A model generated the notes under the pieces. That model did not search any database. It was not told the DNA's origin and was given only the letters and a program-made list of their open reading frames with translations. DNA of 64,000 bases, taken from Albifimbria verrucaria (lineage: Eukaryota > Ascomycota > Sordariomycetes > Hypocreales > Stachybotryaceae). The stretch is from positions 3,472,001 to 3,536,000 of the forward strand of contig JAHREC010000009.1 in NCBI GenBank assembly GCA_020081605.1. Reading direction: 5' to 3'. The translations under genes and the position numbers were made by a program. Positions 46,571 through 59,230 of this stretch are shown piece by piece. Position 1 is the first letter of the stretch, and each line of letters starts with the position of its first letter.

Positions 46571-49563
46571 GGGAACAATAGACAAGGGAAAAAGGGTTTT
46601 TGGGTAGGGGAATCGGATACACCTGGGACAAGGTGCAGCGGGATAGACTTGATCATACACATGAGCTCCAGAATATGGAATAATACTTTTTTGTCAGTGC
46701 TTTACACGTGCTGTCCATGTGAGATGGTGATCGGAAACTCCGGCTTTGCATTAGCCCGGTCGCTCGACGGCGTCTTTCCAAAAACCAGGTCTCTGTTCCC
46801 AAAGCATCAGAGCTGAGGAGGTGACGGCGGCCGACCTATAGCTGACAAGGCGACAAGGACGCTCTCGGAGCAGAGCAGCGACAGTGGCTTCGCACGTAAT
46901 CCTACGACTTGCTTGATCAGGCAAAGGCCCTGCCTCCATGTGAGCCACATTGCCTAATGGTTTGGACATATGCCGCGAACGCAGCCATGACAGTCGAGTA
47001 GGTGGTTTCATCTCTTTTGGTGGAAATTGGACGCCTGCACGAGTGTTAGCCCTGTATAACCAGACATTTCATGGAGATCGAGGTCTAGCGAGGAGGCTTG
47101 TTGATCGTTGGATGTCTGGGCTGTCACGTCGCACAAGCAGATTACCGATCTGATTGGGGCACGGAAGGTAAGCGAACCATTGGTCATCGAGCATAAGGCC
47201 CGATGGTGATACCCTCGGGAGCTCGAGAAAGCCCCCTCGGGTGATGAAAGAGGCGAGGTGGGACGAGCGAGGCACGACCGGGCATCCAGGCTCAAGCTGA
47301 GCTTTTCTACACGGCGTGCCGGCGTCGACCATGACGACCTGCCTGCCCAAGCTGGAAGTCGTCGTGCCTTAGCGTGGCTGGATGGTTACAGCAAGCAGCC
47401 GTTGAAGAAAATGGAACCCTGATCCCAGCCCAGATGCCGAACGTGGGGGCCTTTGTGGGGGAGGAAGCTGTCGTGACCCAGACAACGCTATTCCTGAAAT
47501 CGATCGAACGACGTCCGCATGAGCTGAGGCGACGTGAACCATCACCTGCGCACGTATGTGATTTCCTACAGGACCAAGATGCCAGGCTCAGCATCGCTAA
47601 CGGCACGGCAGACGTACCAGCACCGCGGAATGGCCCAGACCAGGCTGCCAGCGTCGGTCGACTGACAGCTTCGAATGACAGCCGTGGTGGCTCATGCAAG
47701 CCGGAATTAGAAGCTCCAAGCTGCCTTATCTGTCGGCCTGCAGCGCTTCGACGTCACAGAGGGCGAGTGTCCTGCATGGATTCGCGAGTTCATGCTGGAT
47801 CAACCATCGGGAAACAGGCACACTGGGCGATCAGCAACGTGCTCATGCACGCAATGTTACCCTCCCAAGCACCCGTCACGTCCTGCCTGGACTAAGCTGC
47901 TAGTGGAACTCGATTAATTTTCCGATCCGGGCGGTAGTGAGCTTTTACGCCCGTCCCTTGGAGCTGTATGTGGCGCATGCGTTTTGCTCGACTGGTCAGT
48001 TTTGCCTGAGGTTGTGTATGGTGACGAGATATTGGTGCATGGGCTGGTTGGGTCGAGGTGGATTTACGTGGCTGTCATGTGAACTGTGAGCTGCCATGGT
48101 CACCCAGATATGACTTTGAGTCGAACATTCAAGTAGGAAGCATAAAATGACAAAAGCTGTGACTGAGAAATCGCAAGTCTTTAACAAAGTGGTGACAAGG
48201 GTGGCCTTGAATACAAGTAACAGCCGTCTAATTGAATACTGATAAAATTCTGACCAAACACTGTTGATATTCCGGTGATATTCCAATAGAGCTCTGTCAA
48301 AAATCCAATAAAATCTTGACACATTTCTCCATACTTGGGTTTCTTTCCTCATACCAACAATAGATGCCTGATGTATGTTTTGCTTACCCTTTGACGATGC
48401 TCACGCAGTTGCCTCTTTCAGCTACCCTATACACAACCACAACTAGGCGCTTCTATAGAACGACGGCCTGCATGAACACCGAACCACGACAGTTAATTGG
48501 TCGCGGCCCTTCAAGGTCCGTATGTATGTGAGCTGGTTGGATGGCTCTGACAGAGTTAGGCCCTTTGAACGGCTGCCGTTGCTTGGTCACGGATGCGTCG
48601 CCGCCCAACGGTCACCTCAGACGCAGCCAACACCACACAGGGTTTCGTGATCAACAACAATTTCCTTGGTGCATGTAAATTTCAGAGCCAAGGTGTCTGG
48701 TCCTTAATTACCGAACAAATTTCTGAGTCTACTGGATGCTCATTGGAAGACCAAGAATAGTTCTCTGACCGGATGGATCCACGAGCGGGTTCAGAACTCG
48801 GTGAGGTCAAATGCAGGGAAATTCGAGGTGAAGCACTCACGTTTCTGACTTACACGTTGTTGGTTGGTAGCTGTTATGCAACTCAACCCCTTCTCAAATC
48901 CGCACCACGCACCGAATATTCGGTCTCGACCCTCAAGACCTCAACTACATTGACACACGCGCATCTCCTTGACCTCCCAGCCCGTCCATTATCAACCTCT
49001 CCATCGCGCAATTCCAAATGACGGTCAGGCACTTGGTGCAACGCGGTGCATCAAGGCCTGATGGTCCCGCCTAGCTTGCATTAGCTGGTTGCAAGCCCCC
49101 GGTTCCCTAGCCTTCCCCGGTTCACCCCATTGGCTCAACCTCCTCAATACGGCCTCGAAATGCTGGACCGACGATGGCACGCCAATGGTTGACCGACTTT
49201 ACGGGACGCTTGCCGTGCAGGAACAGCGAAGCAGCGACACCATCCTGGCCAGACGTGGCAGTTGGCTGCGCCCATAATGGTCACCGCCAGACATCGTCTC
49301 CACCACGTTGCTGCAACCTCCCCGATGCGCGTTCGAGTCAAGGCGAGCCCGGGTGAAAGGGGTTCGCGCCAACTACAAATTCACCGGCTGCCCTTGGTGT
49401 TTCTTAGTTTGGCTTTTCTCCTTACAGCTGATGGCTTCGGCCTCGGCCCGCCCAGATAACGACTTCACCCAACTGATGATTATACGCCCGGCCTGGTCGT
49501 TCTCCCTCTGAACGACCAAATGGCCTTCCTCAACTTCGTGGGCTCCATGGCGAGGAGCAGACA

Positions 49564-51371
49564 ATGTACCTGATCTTGGGTGCGTTGCTTGTCTCCCTCG
49601 TCGCCCTCACCGTCCAGCGGTTGTGGCTCAGTCCCATCGCCCACATCCCTGGACCCAAGCTGGCGGCTCTGACCCAGCTCTATGAGTTCTACTATGATGT
49701 GATTCTCGGGGCCAGTACCCTTGAAGATCATCGACCTCCACAAGAAGTATGGACCCGTCGTTCGCATCAACCCCTGGGAGGTGCACGTCGAAGCCCACAA
49801 CTTCCACCCTGAGCTCTTCCCCGACTTCTCGCGCGGATGCGAGAAGCGGGGCTTTACACAACAGGTTTGTCCTCCTCGCTCTCTTCTGATATCTCATGTG
49901 CTAACTCACCATAGTTTGGTGCCCCTCGTATGTTGCCTCACTCACCCTCATCTGTGACTCAAGCTCACCAAGCAGACAACGCACTAGCTCCCATCAACCA
50001 TAACCACCACAAGCTCCGACGTACTGCGCTGAAACCCTTCTCGATCCAGAGTGTCCAAGATTTGCAAAATGTGATCGAGGAGAGGGCAAACATGCTCGTC
50101 TATTCGTTTGCCAAGTACGCCGCTATGGGAGATGGAAGGCCACTGAACGTCATGTACCCTTTCTCCGCCTACACGACCGATGTCATCAACGAGTACGCCT
50201 TCTCTCGATGTGATCATCTGAGTAAGTCTCCTGTTATGCCGTCTCAAAAATCCTCACTGACCGAAGCAGTCGAAAGGTCCGACTTTGGTGCTGAGGTAAC
50301 GGACAGCATGCTGATGGGAACCCGTATGGGTAACATCAAGAATGCTGGCTGGAACCCTGCCATCGAAAATCTTCCCGAGTCTTTCTCTACCCGCTGGATA
50401 CCCGGTATGTATTTCCACCTATTGTGTAGCGATAATCCTAACTGTAACAGGCTGGGCTGGATTCTTGAAGATTAAAAAGGACATTTTCGATCAGATGTCA
50501 GACATTGAGGCGTCCGAAGACATGGAGAAATGGCAACCTGCCGTCAGTCGACCTACCGTCTTCTACGAGCTCCTTCAAACAAGACTCTTCCCGCTGAAGA
50601 GGAAACCCCGATTCGACTTGCCGAGGAAGGCCAGCATCCTGCCCAAGGCGGGACGCTGACCGTGTCCTGGGCATTGTCCATCGCTACCTTTCACCTCCTG
50701 AACCGACCGTCCACGTTGCAGACGTTGCGTGACGAGCTCTTTGGAGCCATCGCGGACCCGGACGAGGCGGTTTCTCTGGCACAGCTGGAGAACCTGCCTT
50801 ATCTGCGGGCCGTCGTCAAGGAATCTCTGCGACTTGCCATTGGGACCAGCAAGCTTGCGCGCATCTCCACCGATGAGGCGCCAGTCTGCCGGGACCCCGA
50901 AGCAGGACAGGAGTGGAATCGTAAATCGGGAACCGTAGTCAGCATGAGTCCATACCTGACCGTCATGGACAACTCGATCTTCCCGGATCCCAAGGGTTTC
51001 CGTCCCGAGCGATGGCTCGCGGATGGTGCCGAGGATCTGGACAAGTATCTTGTCGTCTTTGGGTCAGGATCCCGCCACGGCCTCGACCAATTCCTTGCAT
51101 ACGCAGAGCTCTACCTGATGCTGGCGAAGCTATTTCGCCGCTGGGGTAGTGCCGGCGTCGTGGGAGGAAGCGACGAGGGCGATCGCAGATCTGGCGATGT
51201 TGGCGTCTTTAAGATTTACGAGACGACAACGACCGACTGCGAAACGGCATCCGATTATTTTATTCCGACCCCTTACAAGGTATGATTGCTCAGTGTACGC
51301 ATTGATATCAGCTGGACGCTAACATGAAGCAGGGCAGCAAAGGACTTCGGTTCGTGCTGGAGACGTGCTAG
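49564..51371 (+). CDS. Cytochrome P450-like protein lacking the heme-ligand cysteine
   Basis: Six exons (49564-49864, 49915-49927, 49976-50221, 50270-50404, 50451-51279, 51333-51371), with three lost bases allowed for (GGGG and CCC near 49711-49723, AAA near 50580), give 521 residues. An N-terminal membrane anchor ([15 protein letters not shown]) is followed by the proline hinge [39 protein letters not shown], an I-helix with QGGTLTVSW, the ExxR motif in VVKESLRLA and the PERF-like FRPERWL are all present. The final loop, normally FGxGxRxCxG, reads [12 protein letters not shown]: the cysteine is Gly and the following Gly is Asp. The change spans several substitutions, so a one-base error cannot explain it. 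The overall pattern recalls trichodiene-oxygenase-like fungal P450s. Without the thiolate ligand, normal monooxygenase chemistry is not expected. Confidence 0.85.
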
Positions 51372-52891
51372 CCATCCCACGCCCGCGGAAACGATATGGT
51401 TATGATTGATGACCGGCCCTGCTTCGACTACGTACCTGAAGCGAGGGCCGGAGCTATGATGAGGAATGAAAGTGACGACAATGACGAAGCGCTTCTCAGA
51501 ATTGCTTGGTCATGGCCGCCTTTGCGACCACAGCCCGCACGCAGATGCAGGCGCACCAAACTGTTTCATTTGTAAAGAAAATATATAAAAGCTCAATGAT
51601 ATATGAAAGACCACCATGTGGCCACCTACTTTTGATTCCAATAATGATTTGTCAAGTGCACGCACGTCTCAGTTGTGATGAGGGTAATGCATACCTAAGT
51701 TAAGAGAGCAGGTTGAAAAAGAAACAAAAATAGAGATGTGGAATCAGCCGCATTTGGAGGCTATTTGCGCCGGATACCTGCTATAGTTAGCACGATGGCT
51801 GCGCTGGACATGTACCTACGTGCCACTAATATGTCACCTCTGCCACCAACGTTATAGGCAAGGGAGGGACCTGCATAAGGTACTTCGTATATTGATTTGA
51901 TTCAGTCAAACAACTTGAGGACAAGTTTACGTTTACAAAAGGTGCGTAAGCGCATAACATCCCGATCAATATTCATTCAAGTTGGAGCATACTGTACAGC
52001 AATTCGGGACGTGCTTTCAGCTGAACCCAGACTATTTGAACAGCTCCCTGCAACGAAGCCTGGGATGTCGGCCCGTGTGCGGTTCAGCATGTAAGTGGGC
52101 TGAGATTTACGTCTCTGAAGCGCAGCGTCGTGGCAAAACAAAAGATAGACTTGGGGAAAAAGGGGCCCTGAGAGGAACAAGCGCGTGGAATCTTCTAAAC
52201 CAAGTTGGATCGCGAATGGCGGCGTTTGGGTTTATTGCACGCGCGCCGAGGTCATAGCGAACCGACGACGGTGGGCTCGAGCCGTCACCAGCACCAGCAC
52301 CAGCACCAGCGGCGGTGGCCTTGTGTCGGTTCCTACGGCTCGTGTTGTTGCTGCAGTCATCACGATGCCTGTCATCCCACCAGGACTTGTACACTAACCG
52401 AGGCCAATAAACGGACAGAGGCAACGTAAGACGTGGCTTTGCAAAGAGGCAGAGACGGTCAGGCTATCGCCATCCATGGTGTTTCCTGAACCGACGCTGT
52501 GCAGCCACGGGGAGACGGGCCATCCTTCAGGCTAACCCGCCAGCTTAGCCCCATCCACATCCATCCCATGCACGAACCGTCCAGTCCCGTTTTTCTGCTG
52601 GCCTGAAACATGGGTCATGGCAAGCCCAGGGGTTTCGCTTCGCAGCTCGCTCTGACGACAATCGTCCGAACCGCCGTTCCGGAAAGGTGGGAGCCAGCTA
52701 GAAGCTACGTTGCCTTGTTCGTTTCGTTTCGCGATCTCGTCTCCTGCTCTTCTATTTTCTATTTCCTTGCGCCAACCTGTTCTCTCTATTCCCTTCCCTT
52801 CCCTTCTTCTTTTCTGCACTTTGACCTTGCGACCCTGCGTGGCATTTTCATCTTTTTTTCGTCCTGTTTGTGTGCATCATCACTTGCGACA
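51372..52891. other. Intergenic, no gene seen
   Basis: P450 3' UTR, an AT-rich middle, and the promoter of the MFS gene, which is rich in CT tracts from 52740 to 52860. A short CACCAG-type trinucleotide repeat lies at 52287-52310. No protein-like frame. Confidence 0.55.
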
Positions 52892-54338
52892 ATGGCGGCC
52901 GTAAATGCGCAGGCGCGGAAGAAGGTCCTTCGCGTGATTGCCATCTCCCTGCTCCTGGATCTGGTACGAAGACCACAAACACTCCATCCATATCCATGTC
53001 TTCTGAAGCTAACCGATTTACAGCTCTCCTTTACCTTTATCCTCCCGCTCTTCCCCAAGCTCCTTGAGTTCTACCGCGACCACGAAGCTCCCGGCCTGGC
53101 CAAGGATGGCGCGCCAACGCTGCTCCAGCAGGTCATTGCCGGCTTGAACCGCTACAAGGCCGCCTTCTCCCGCCCGATCGACTCGAGATATGACATTGTC
53201 CTGCTTGGCGGCGCCATGGGCTCCCTCTTCTCGTGAGTCGTCTGCGCCTGATGCGCTGCGTCAATCTGCTCACATCCCACCTAGTCTCCTCCAGGCCGTC
53301 GCCTCGCCCCTCATCGGCAAGCTCTCCGATCGCTACGGCCGCCGCACCGCCCTGCTGGCCTCCATGTGCGGAAACATCATGTCCGTCCTCCTCTGGGTCG
53401 TCGCCATCGACTTCCGAACCTTTATTGCCAGCCGTGTCGTCGGCGGCCTGTCTGAGGGCAACGTGCAGCTCGCGACCGCCATGGCGACCGACATCTCGGA
53501 CGAAACAAACCGCGGCTCCACCATGGCCATCATCGGTGCCTGCTTCTCGATTGCTTTCACATTTGGACCTGGACTGGGCGCCTGGTTGAGCTCCATCCCG
53601 ACCGTCGCCGCGAACCCCTTTGCCACGGCCGCTGGCTTCAGCTTGTTCCTCATCGTCACCGAGACCGTCTACCTATACTTTTGCCTGCCCGAGACGCTGC
53701 CCTCGCTCACCGGCCAGAAAGGCGACAAGAAGAAGCAAACACCCGCCAAGAAGGCTGAGCGGACCAACTCGCATTTCCTGCTTAACGCCACCCACTTCGT
53801 CTTTCTCCTGTTCTTCTCCGGAATGGAAAGCTCTTTGTCTTTCATGACGTACGAGCTCTTCTCATTCACCTCTGGCAAGAATGGCAGACTCCTCGGCTTC
53901 ATCGGTCTGGTCGCGTCTATTCTGCAGGGTGGTGTGACCCGTCGTCTCCCACCCTTGACCTCTGTCCGCACCGGTGTGGTCGCCTGTCTTGCCTCATTCA
54001 TTCTCTTGGGCCGCGTCAACAGTGTTGGGGGTCTGTACGGAGCCGCAGCCTGCCTGGCTGTCACGTCGGCCACCGTTGTGACCGGCCTCAACGCCCTCAG
54101 CAGCTTCGAGGCCAGCGAGAACGAGCGGGGCGAGAAGCTCGGACTCATGCGAAGCTGGGGCCAGTTGGGCCGTGGCTTGGGGCCGGTTCTGTTCACCAGT
54201 GTGTACTGGTGGGCGGGTCGTGAGGCTGCCTATAACATGGGCGCAGCAGGCATTGCTGTTGTGCTCGTAGCAGTCATGTTTGGGTTGAAGACGCCTAAGG
54301 GCTCGGTGAAGGTCAAGGCTGCTGGAAAGGAACTGTAA
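52892..54338 (+). CDS. MFS transporter, MFSD10/TETRAN-like
   Basis: Exons 52892-52963, 53024-53232 and 53285-54338 (introns 60 and 52 nt) give 444 residues with no frameshift, one of the cleanest genes here. TM1 (VLRVIAISLLLDLLSFTFILPLF) is interrupted by intron 1. The segment LLGGAMGSLFSLLQAVASPLIGKLSDRYGRR carries the MFS loop 2-3 motif (GKLSDRYGRR). ASRVVGGLSEGNVQLATAMATDIS is the TM4-5 motif of the MFSD10/tetracycline-resistance-like group. A cytosolic lysine-rich loop (QKGDKKKQTPAKKAERTNS) separates the two six-helix halves. Human MFSD10 has been described as an organic anion transporter; the fungal role is unknown. Nothing ties it to the P450 1.5 kb upstream beyond position. Confidence 0.88.
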
Positions 54339-55245
54339 ATAGGGACGGGTTTGATTGTAACTAGACGCCTGGTCATGGATAGAATAATGGAGCATATGAT
54401 TATAATCTTCTATGTTTAATGGGGGCCATTGCTGACTTATATGACATGTCAACTGTAGGGCCTGATACTATGATTATATTATGAATCGTTGCTTACTTAA
54501 AGTCTCTGGGGGCCGTATGGAACGATATATTGAATGTCTAACATTGTCTAAACACCACCCAGGTCTGGAAAGGTGAAGGAATGCCTCATCAACTCTATTA
54601 GTGTTGACTATACATTTGGTATGGCATCTCGGATCTCGCATTATCACAGCGTGGATCTGTTTCCAGGGATGACTTATAACTTGCCCGTATTCTGCCTGGT
54701 GAGACTGAAGCTTGGAGCTCAGCCATACGGTGACTGCCTTTATACTACCTATTTCATTGAGTGTGCGAAGGCTTCAACACCGTACCGGTCTCCACAACGT
54801 CTTAGTCAACACATCGACATATAAAGAAACTTAATATCATTCTCTCAGTGCTAGATATACTATGTAGATCTTCGTAAAGTCACCAAATGCTGAGACTTCT
54901 ATCACCAGCTAATTGCTCGCTGACCAATGTCACTAGCTTTTCCCCGGTTTACTTGGATCAGATACCTAATTAGAACCTTCGAATATTCAATGAGACGAGA
55001 AAAATAAAATCCAAAAGATCTCCAATTCAATAGGCAGCGGCGCCCTGTAATTACGTACCTAGGTACCAAGTAAACAACGGCTATTGGGTAAACGGGTGTA
55101 CAGGGTAGTTGCCGTCTTCATAGCCATTGATATCATCCTCGTCAAATCCGTCAAATGTAAAGGCTTTATCATCAGGAGCCCATAGCTGAGAGAGTCAGGG
55201 AGCCTTGAGGGACATCGTCAGAGAATACAGATAGGTGTGGTTGCA
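54339..55245. other. Convergent 3' ends, AT-rich, no gene
   Basis: Spacer between the MFS gene and the minus-strand peptidase-like gene. No coding signal or RNA gene seen. Confidence 0.6.
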
Positions 55246-58200
55246 TCAAGGCAGGTAGCTGTATGTCCTCTGTATGTATGTCGGTATAGGCAACGCTGCT
55301 TGGATGGGTAGACCTGGACGATCTACTAGTCCCACAAGGCTTGACAAACCTCTCGTGAATGTCTGAAGGCGGCGAACGCGGACGCTTGCCTTTAAGACGC
55401 TGGGATAGCCGTTCTTTCTCAGTCTTATGCTTCCTTCCCCGTCTTTATCCTTGGTTCGCACTCGTTCATCGCGAAGCTCTTTCTTGATGGATGATACTGA
55501 GGGCGCCTTGGGCGGTTCTGCCGGAGATACCCCAGCATCATCGTCCAAGATGCGACAGTGGCCGAGAACAGGCGGTGTTTTTCTAACTGCTGACGGTGCC
55601 GAAATTTCATTCAGCGTTTCAATACTCTCCTGTGGCGTGGCTGGCTTAGAGAAGCTGTGAGTATGCACAGTGTTTGAGAACATTTGTGCTTCAGGAACAG
55701 GAGATGGCGCTCCCCAAACGTAAGAACTTCTTCTTTGTGTATGACCATATAAATACTCGTGTAAATCGTAGCAAAGGCGACAGGTTGGATAGACAGAGTA
55801 GGTTTCAGCGTCGTCAATATCCTGTGGCAGCTTTGGCCGAGTTTGCTGCCCACATTTCTCCTGAATATCATCGACTATGTCATTGATCGGAGTGAGAAAC
55901 AACAAGCGCGAGCTTTGTTCTTTCAGAGTCAAATGGCCCCAAAAGATGCCGACCAAGGCGTTTGTAGTCTCATCGACGGCAGCAGCACCAATATCAACCC
56001 CTCTACCCATCCACGTTTCAGGTGATTCTTCTGAGTGACGAACCATTCCCGCGTTGCTTTGCCTGTTCCACTTTCTGCTTCACTGATGTATGCAGGAATA
56101 TCACATAGTTTATATTGTTGGAGTCCTCCAGTTCTGCTTGAGACCCTTACCCTACTACCGGGAACAATCCCAGTGGTTGTGTTGACTACCTTTTCACGCC
56201 AAAATATACTAGAGTATGACGGCAAGCTTCGGAGCAGGTTGCCTTGAGATGAGCTGGACGCCACTAACGCCCAGTTCATCATGATCCAGGGAGCTCTTGG
56301 AAATTGTCTTTCCAGTAAGTCTCATGGGATAGACGTGGTGCAGTAAAGCCTTTGAAACCGGAAGTGGCGGTAAGGTTACCTAGAAGGCTTTGTGGGAGGT
56401 CAGGTTCCTGGCAATGTCGGTCCTGAATGCATTGTGAGCAATCCGTTGTAGATGGATGCATGACTTTGGCAACTCCAGATGACAGCTCATTCTCAGAAAA
56501 CATGTGACGGCTGACGAGCCAATAATTCGCTTTACCAACGGTAAGTAAAGGCCCTAGAGTCGAAGACTGCTGTCCGTTTATTCCGTTACCCGGCGTGCCA
56601 ATGCTGTCTCCCATACGAGGCTGGTTGAAATGAAACGGGTTGGAAGCATGTGAACTCTCCATTGAGTGCTGCGCCCTTCCTTGGGAGAACAAGATCTTCA
56701 AAGAGGGGCTTGAAACGGATCTCATAACCCCCAAGCAGACTCGAGCCAAGTGCTGGACATGTGCAGCAATAATAAGGCGTCGGTAGTAACACGTCTTCTG
56801 TCTCGTCACAATATAGATTTGTGCTCTGGAGGCTGAAGATCCTTTCGGAACACTCAATACGTAATGAGGCCCACACCACCTGTGGATGACATCTATCAGA
56901 AAGGGCAAAAGACAATGCTCCCAGAAAATCCGAAATCCAGCCGAATTATCATAGTCTGTACAAAGGTCAATTTGAGACGAAAGTCGAAGAAGAGAAAACT
57001 CACTCCATGGAGAGGTTTCGTCAAACCCAAGCCCGCGACTATACTGCCTTTGAACAGCTCTGAAAGATTTTAGGTGAGTTTCTTGGGAGGTGGCAACGAA
57101 AGCCATTTGATCAACATGATTTGTACGTTTGAACAAACCGTGAGAGTGCGCATCAGCGCTAGTACTTCCATACAACGAGTTGTCTACCGCGTTATTTTCT
57201 GTTGTAGATTCAGGTGCTGCCATCGAGAGTCTACGCCTCCCATGAATTGAACTCGCGCCTCCATTCATAGACGCGAACAAAGAAATCTTACTGTTATCAT
57301 ACTCCACTAAAACTCGGTATAAGTATTCTGCTGTTTCCTCGTGTTCATGCTTTAAATGGTAAAGAGTAAGGCAAGTCAAAATCGGACCAGGTTCAGGCAA
57401 GGTTACCGAAACTCCGGGATAGCGTGATTGGATCTGCTTCAAGACAGCTGATAGAGGGCTGACATAAAGTTCCCCGAGGGCGTTGACTCCAATAACGTGG
57501 CCATAGATTTTGTGCGTAACAGCATCGACAACTAAAGACCCAGAGCTCCCCTTCGTATTTCTATCCATTCACTGTCAGAAACTCATCCTTATAGATTCTC
57601 TAGCTGGACATTCTACCTTGGTTTGCGTGAAGAGTTATGGTCCAAACTTCGGCGACCGCAAGTCCATTTATACCACCAAGAACAGACACTGTTGGCTGTA
57701 ATGTTCCTTGCAGTATCCTATTGCCGGTGATGATGAAAACCCACGCTCCCACTTCTGGAAGGTTAGCGGGGACCGGTGAAGTAAAAACAACTCGATGGCC
57801 ATTTTGTGGATCTAAAAAGCGTTTGGCCGCCAATCGGACGGGTTATCTAACTTGATCAAAGCCCAGTCTAGGTCTTGTTCTTTCAAGAATTCTTCCTCAT
57901 TCTCTGTCTTCAAGATGGCGAATGCTTTCTCTAGCTTGGTCGGCCACAAACACAGCAGCTCCTCTGGTGAAAGATCGGTTCCCTAGGATTATCAGGTGGG
58001 TTGGCATGTTCATTAGCATCTTCGCATTCTCCATCGAGACTGAGATACTCGACTTCGTCCATGATGTAATCGTCTTGTTCTTGATCGGTGCTTGGCCATA
58101 CAGTTTCTTCCATTAAACATTCAAAATCTGTAGAATCGTTGCGCAAGGGCTCAAAACAATCTTCAGCTTTCAGAGCTTTCTCATGAAGAAAAATCAACCA

Positions 58201-59230
58201 GAAAAGGTAATGGTAATGTCTTTTCCAGGCAGCATGTGCTGTAGTAATTCCGTAATAATCTCTGCCAATTTGAATTACGCAACCCAGAGTGGAGGTGTTT
58301 CCAGTGATTCTCGTCCACCTGACCACATGTCCACACAATGTCAAAGAAGAAATTGTTGGCAGTTTTGTTTCGAATGACGCCTGCTCCTTCCAAACATCTG
58401 TTTGCATTCCCCATAGCAAGACTTTAGGTGTTTTCTGGCGCCAAAAGTACAAACGAAAGAGTGGCCGATGGGTTTCTGTCGCATCTTGGGTCTCGGTGCG
58501 GCGGTTTCTGATCCATGAGAAGGCTCCGGATGATCTTTGCAAACTATACTGAAATCTTAGACGTTTGTGAGTGAGCAGACTTTTCAAGGCACCAAATTCG
58601 CTTTGCCGACAAAAGACAAGGATGGAGGGTGTGCAAGTTCAGCTGCTGGGCCACACAATCTCAGTGCATAATCAATATGGTGGACATGTTTATGTAGCTC
58701 TGGGTGCGCCTCTGTATTTTGCCGGAAAATGTTGACAATCTCACGGAATCTTGCATGATAGCGGGCAGTGATGCTTGCGGTACTATGAGGATAGACGAAA
58801 ATATCAGGCGAGGTGCCCGGGACTCGTAATGAATATGCCAAGGGGTCCAGAGGTAGGCCAAGAGGAGGCGGTGCAGTGGGTTGAACGATTGGAGTAGGAG
58901 GCGACAAGACTGGAACGGTTGTTTCTATTGATACATCCTCATGCTTGATCTCTGGACTTTTGTTGAGCGGCTTGTTGGGCGACTTGCTATCATTGAGGTC
59001 ATTTTGTAAATGTCGCTACCAGCTGGTGCCGGTAGGGATGATGAGTCTCCATTGAATGTCTGCCAGTCAGACAGTGATGTCTTTTGCGCCGAGAGATGAA
59101 GATCCGTGGTGTCTCTGCTTTGAGAGGGTGCAAGTTTATCCTCGTCCATCTCACTCTCACCCGCACGAGCCCACTGCGGCCTCCATCCGGGTGTAGAGTT
59201 TGGGTATATGATCGCTGAAATAGTTTCCAT
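55246..59230 (-). CDS. Large protein with two trypsin-fold domains, the second degenerate
   Basis: About 1,315 residues after allowing eight one-base losses and one 45-nt intron (57572-57616). The N-terminal 190 residues are Pro/Ser-rich. Domain 1 holds a full serine-protease triad pattern: His in GITTAHAAW (about 58268), Asp in DLDWALIKLD (about 57855), Ser in KGSSGSLVVD (about 57540), where the family's GDSG is GSSG; the next strand HVIGVNALGELYVSPL fits the fold. A 200-residue helical region follows. Domain 2 repeats the layout: LLTVGKANYWLVSRHMF for His, MNWALVAS with Asn for Asp, and GRGVDIGAAAVDE with Ile for Ser. Its catalytic Asp and Ser are thus gone. The C-terminus is basic. No signal peptide, so intracellular. 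Divergent, 566 bp from the membrane-tail gene. Trypsin-fold assignment is by motif order and spacing, not by search. Confidence 0.7.

Larger units (their letters stand above)
43476..49563. other. Six-kilobase stretch without a convincing gene
   Basis: Many frames are open on both strands because GC content is moderate to high, but none has recognisable protein character and long ones overlap on opposite strands (for example around 44250-44750 and 47310-47890). It contains pentanucleotide repeats near 43844, 45645 and 46239, a CT microsatellite at 45733 and one possible small gene at 46274. It could be the long upstream region of a regulator, or hold non-coding transcripts. Confidence 0.45.

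Noticed and set aside
47374..47895. 172-codon open frame on the plus strand
   Set aside because: Overlaps a 130-codon frame on the other strand, has no recognisable pattern and an arginine/serine-heavy composition typical of non-coding GC-rich sequence.
48773..49021. 82-codon open frame on the plus strand
   Set aside because: No family resemblance, no splice or start context support, and it ends in Ser/Thr-rich sequence without a signal peptide.
49564..54338. P450 and MFS at 49-54 kb as members of the NRPS gene cluster
   Set aside because: They are 29 kb away from the NRPS with core genes (PPC ligase, acetyl-CoA transporter, CENP-O, Yae1) in between.
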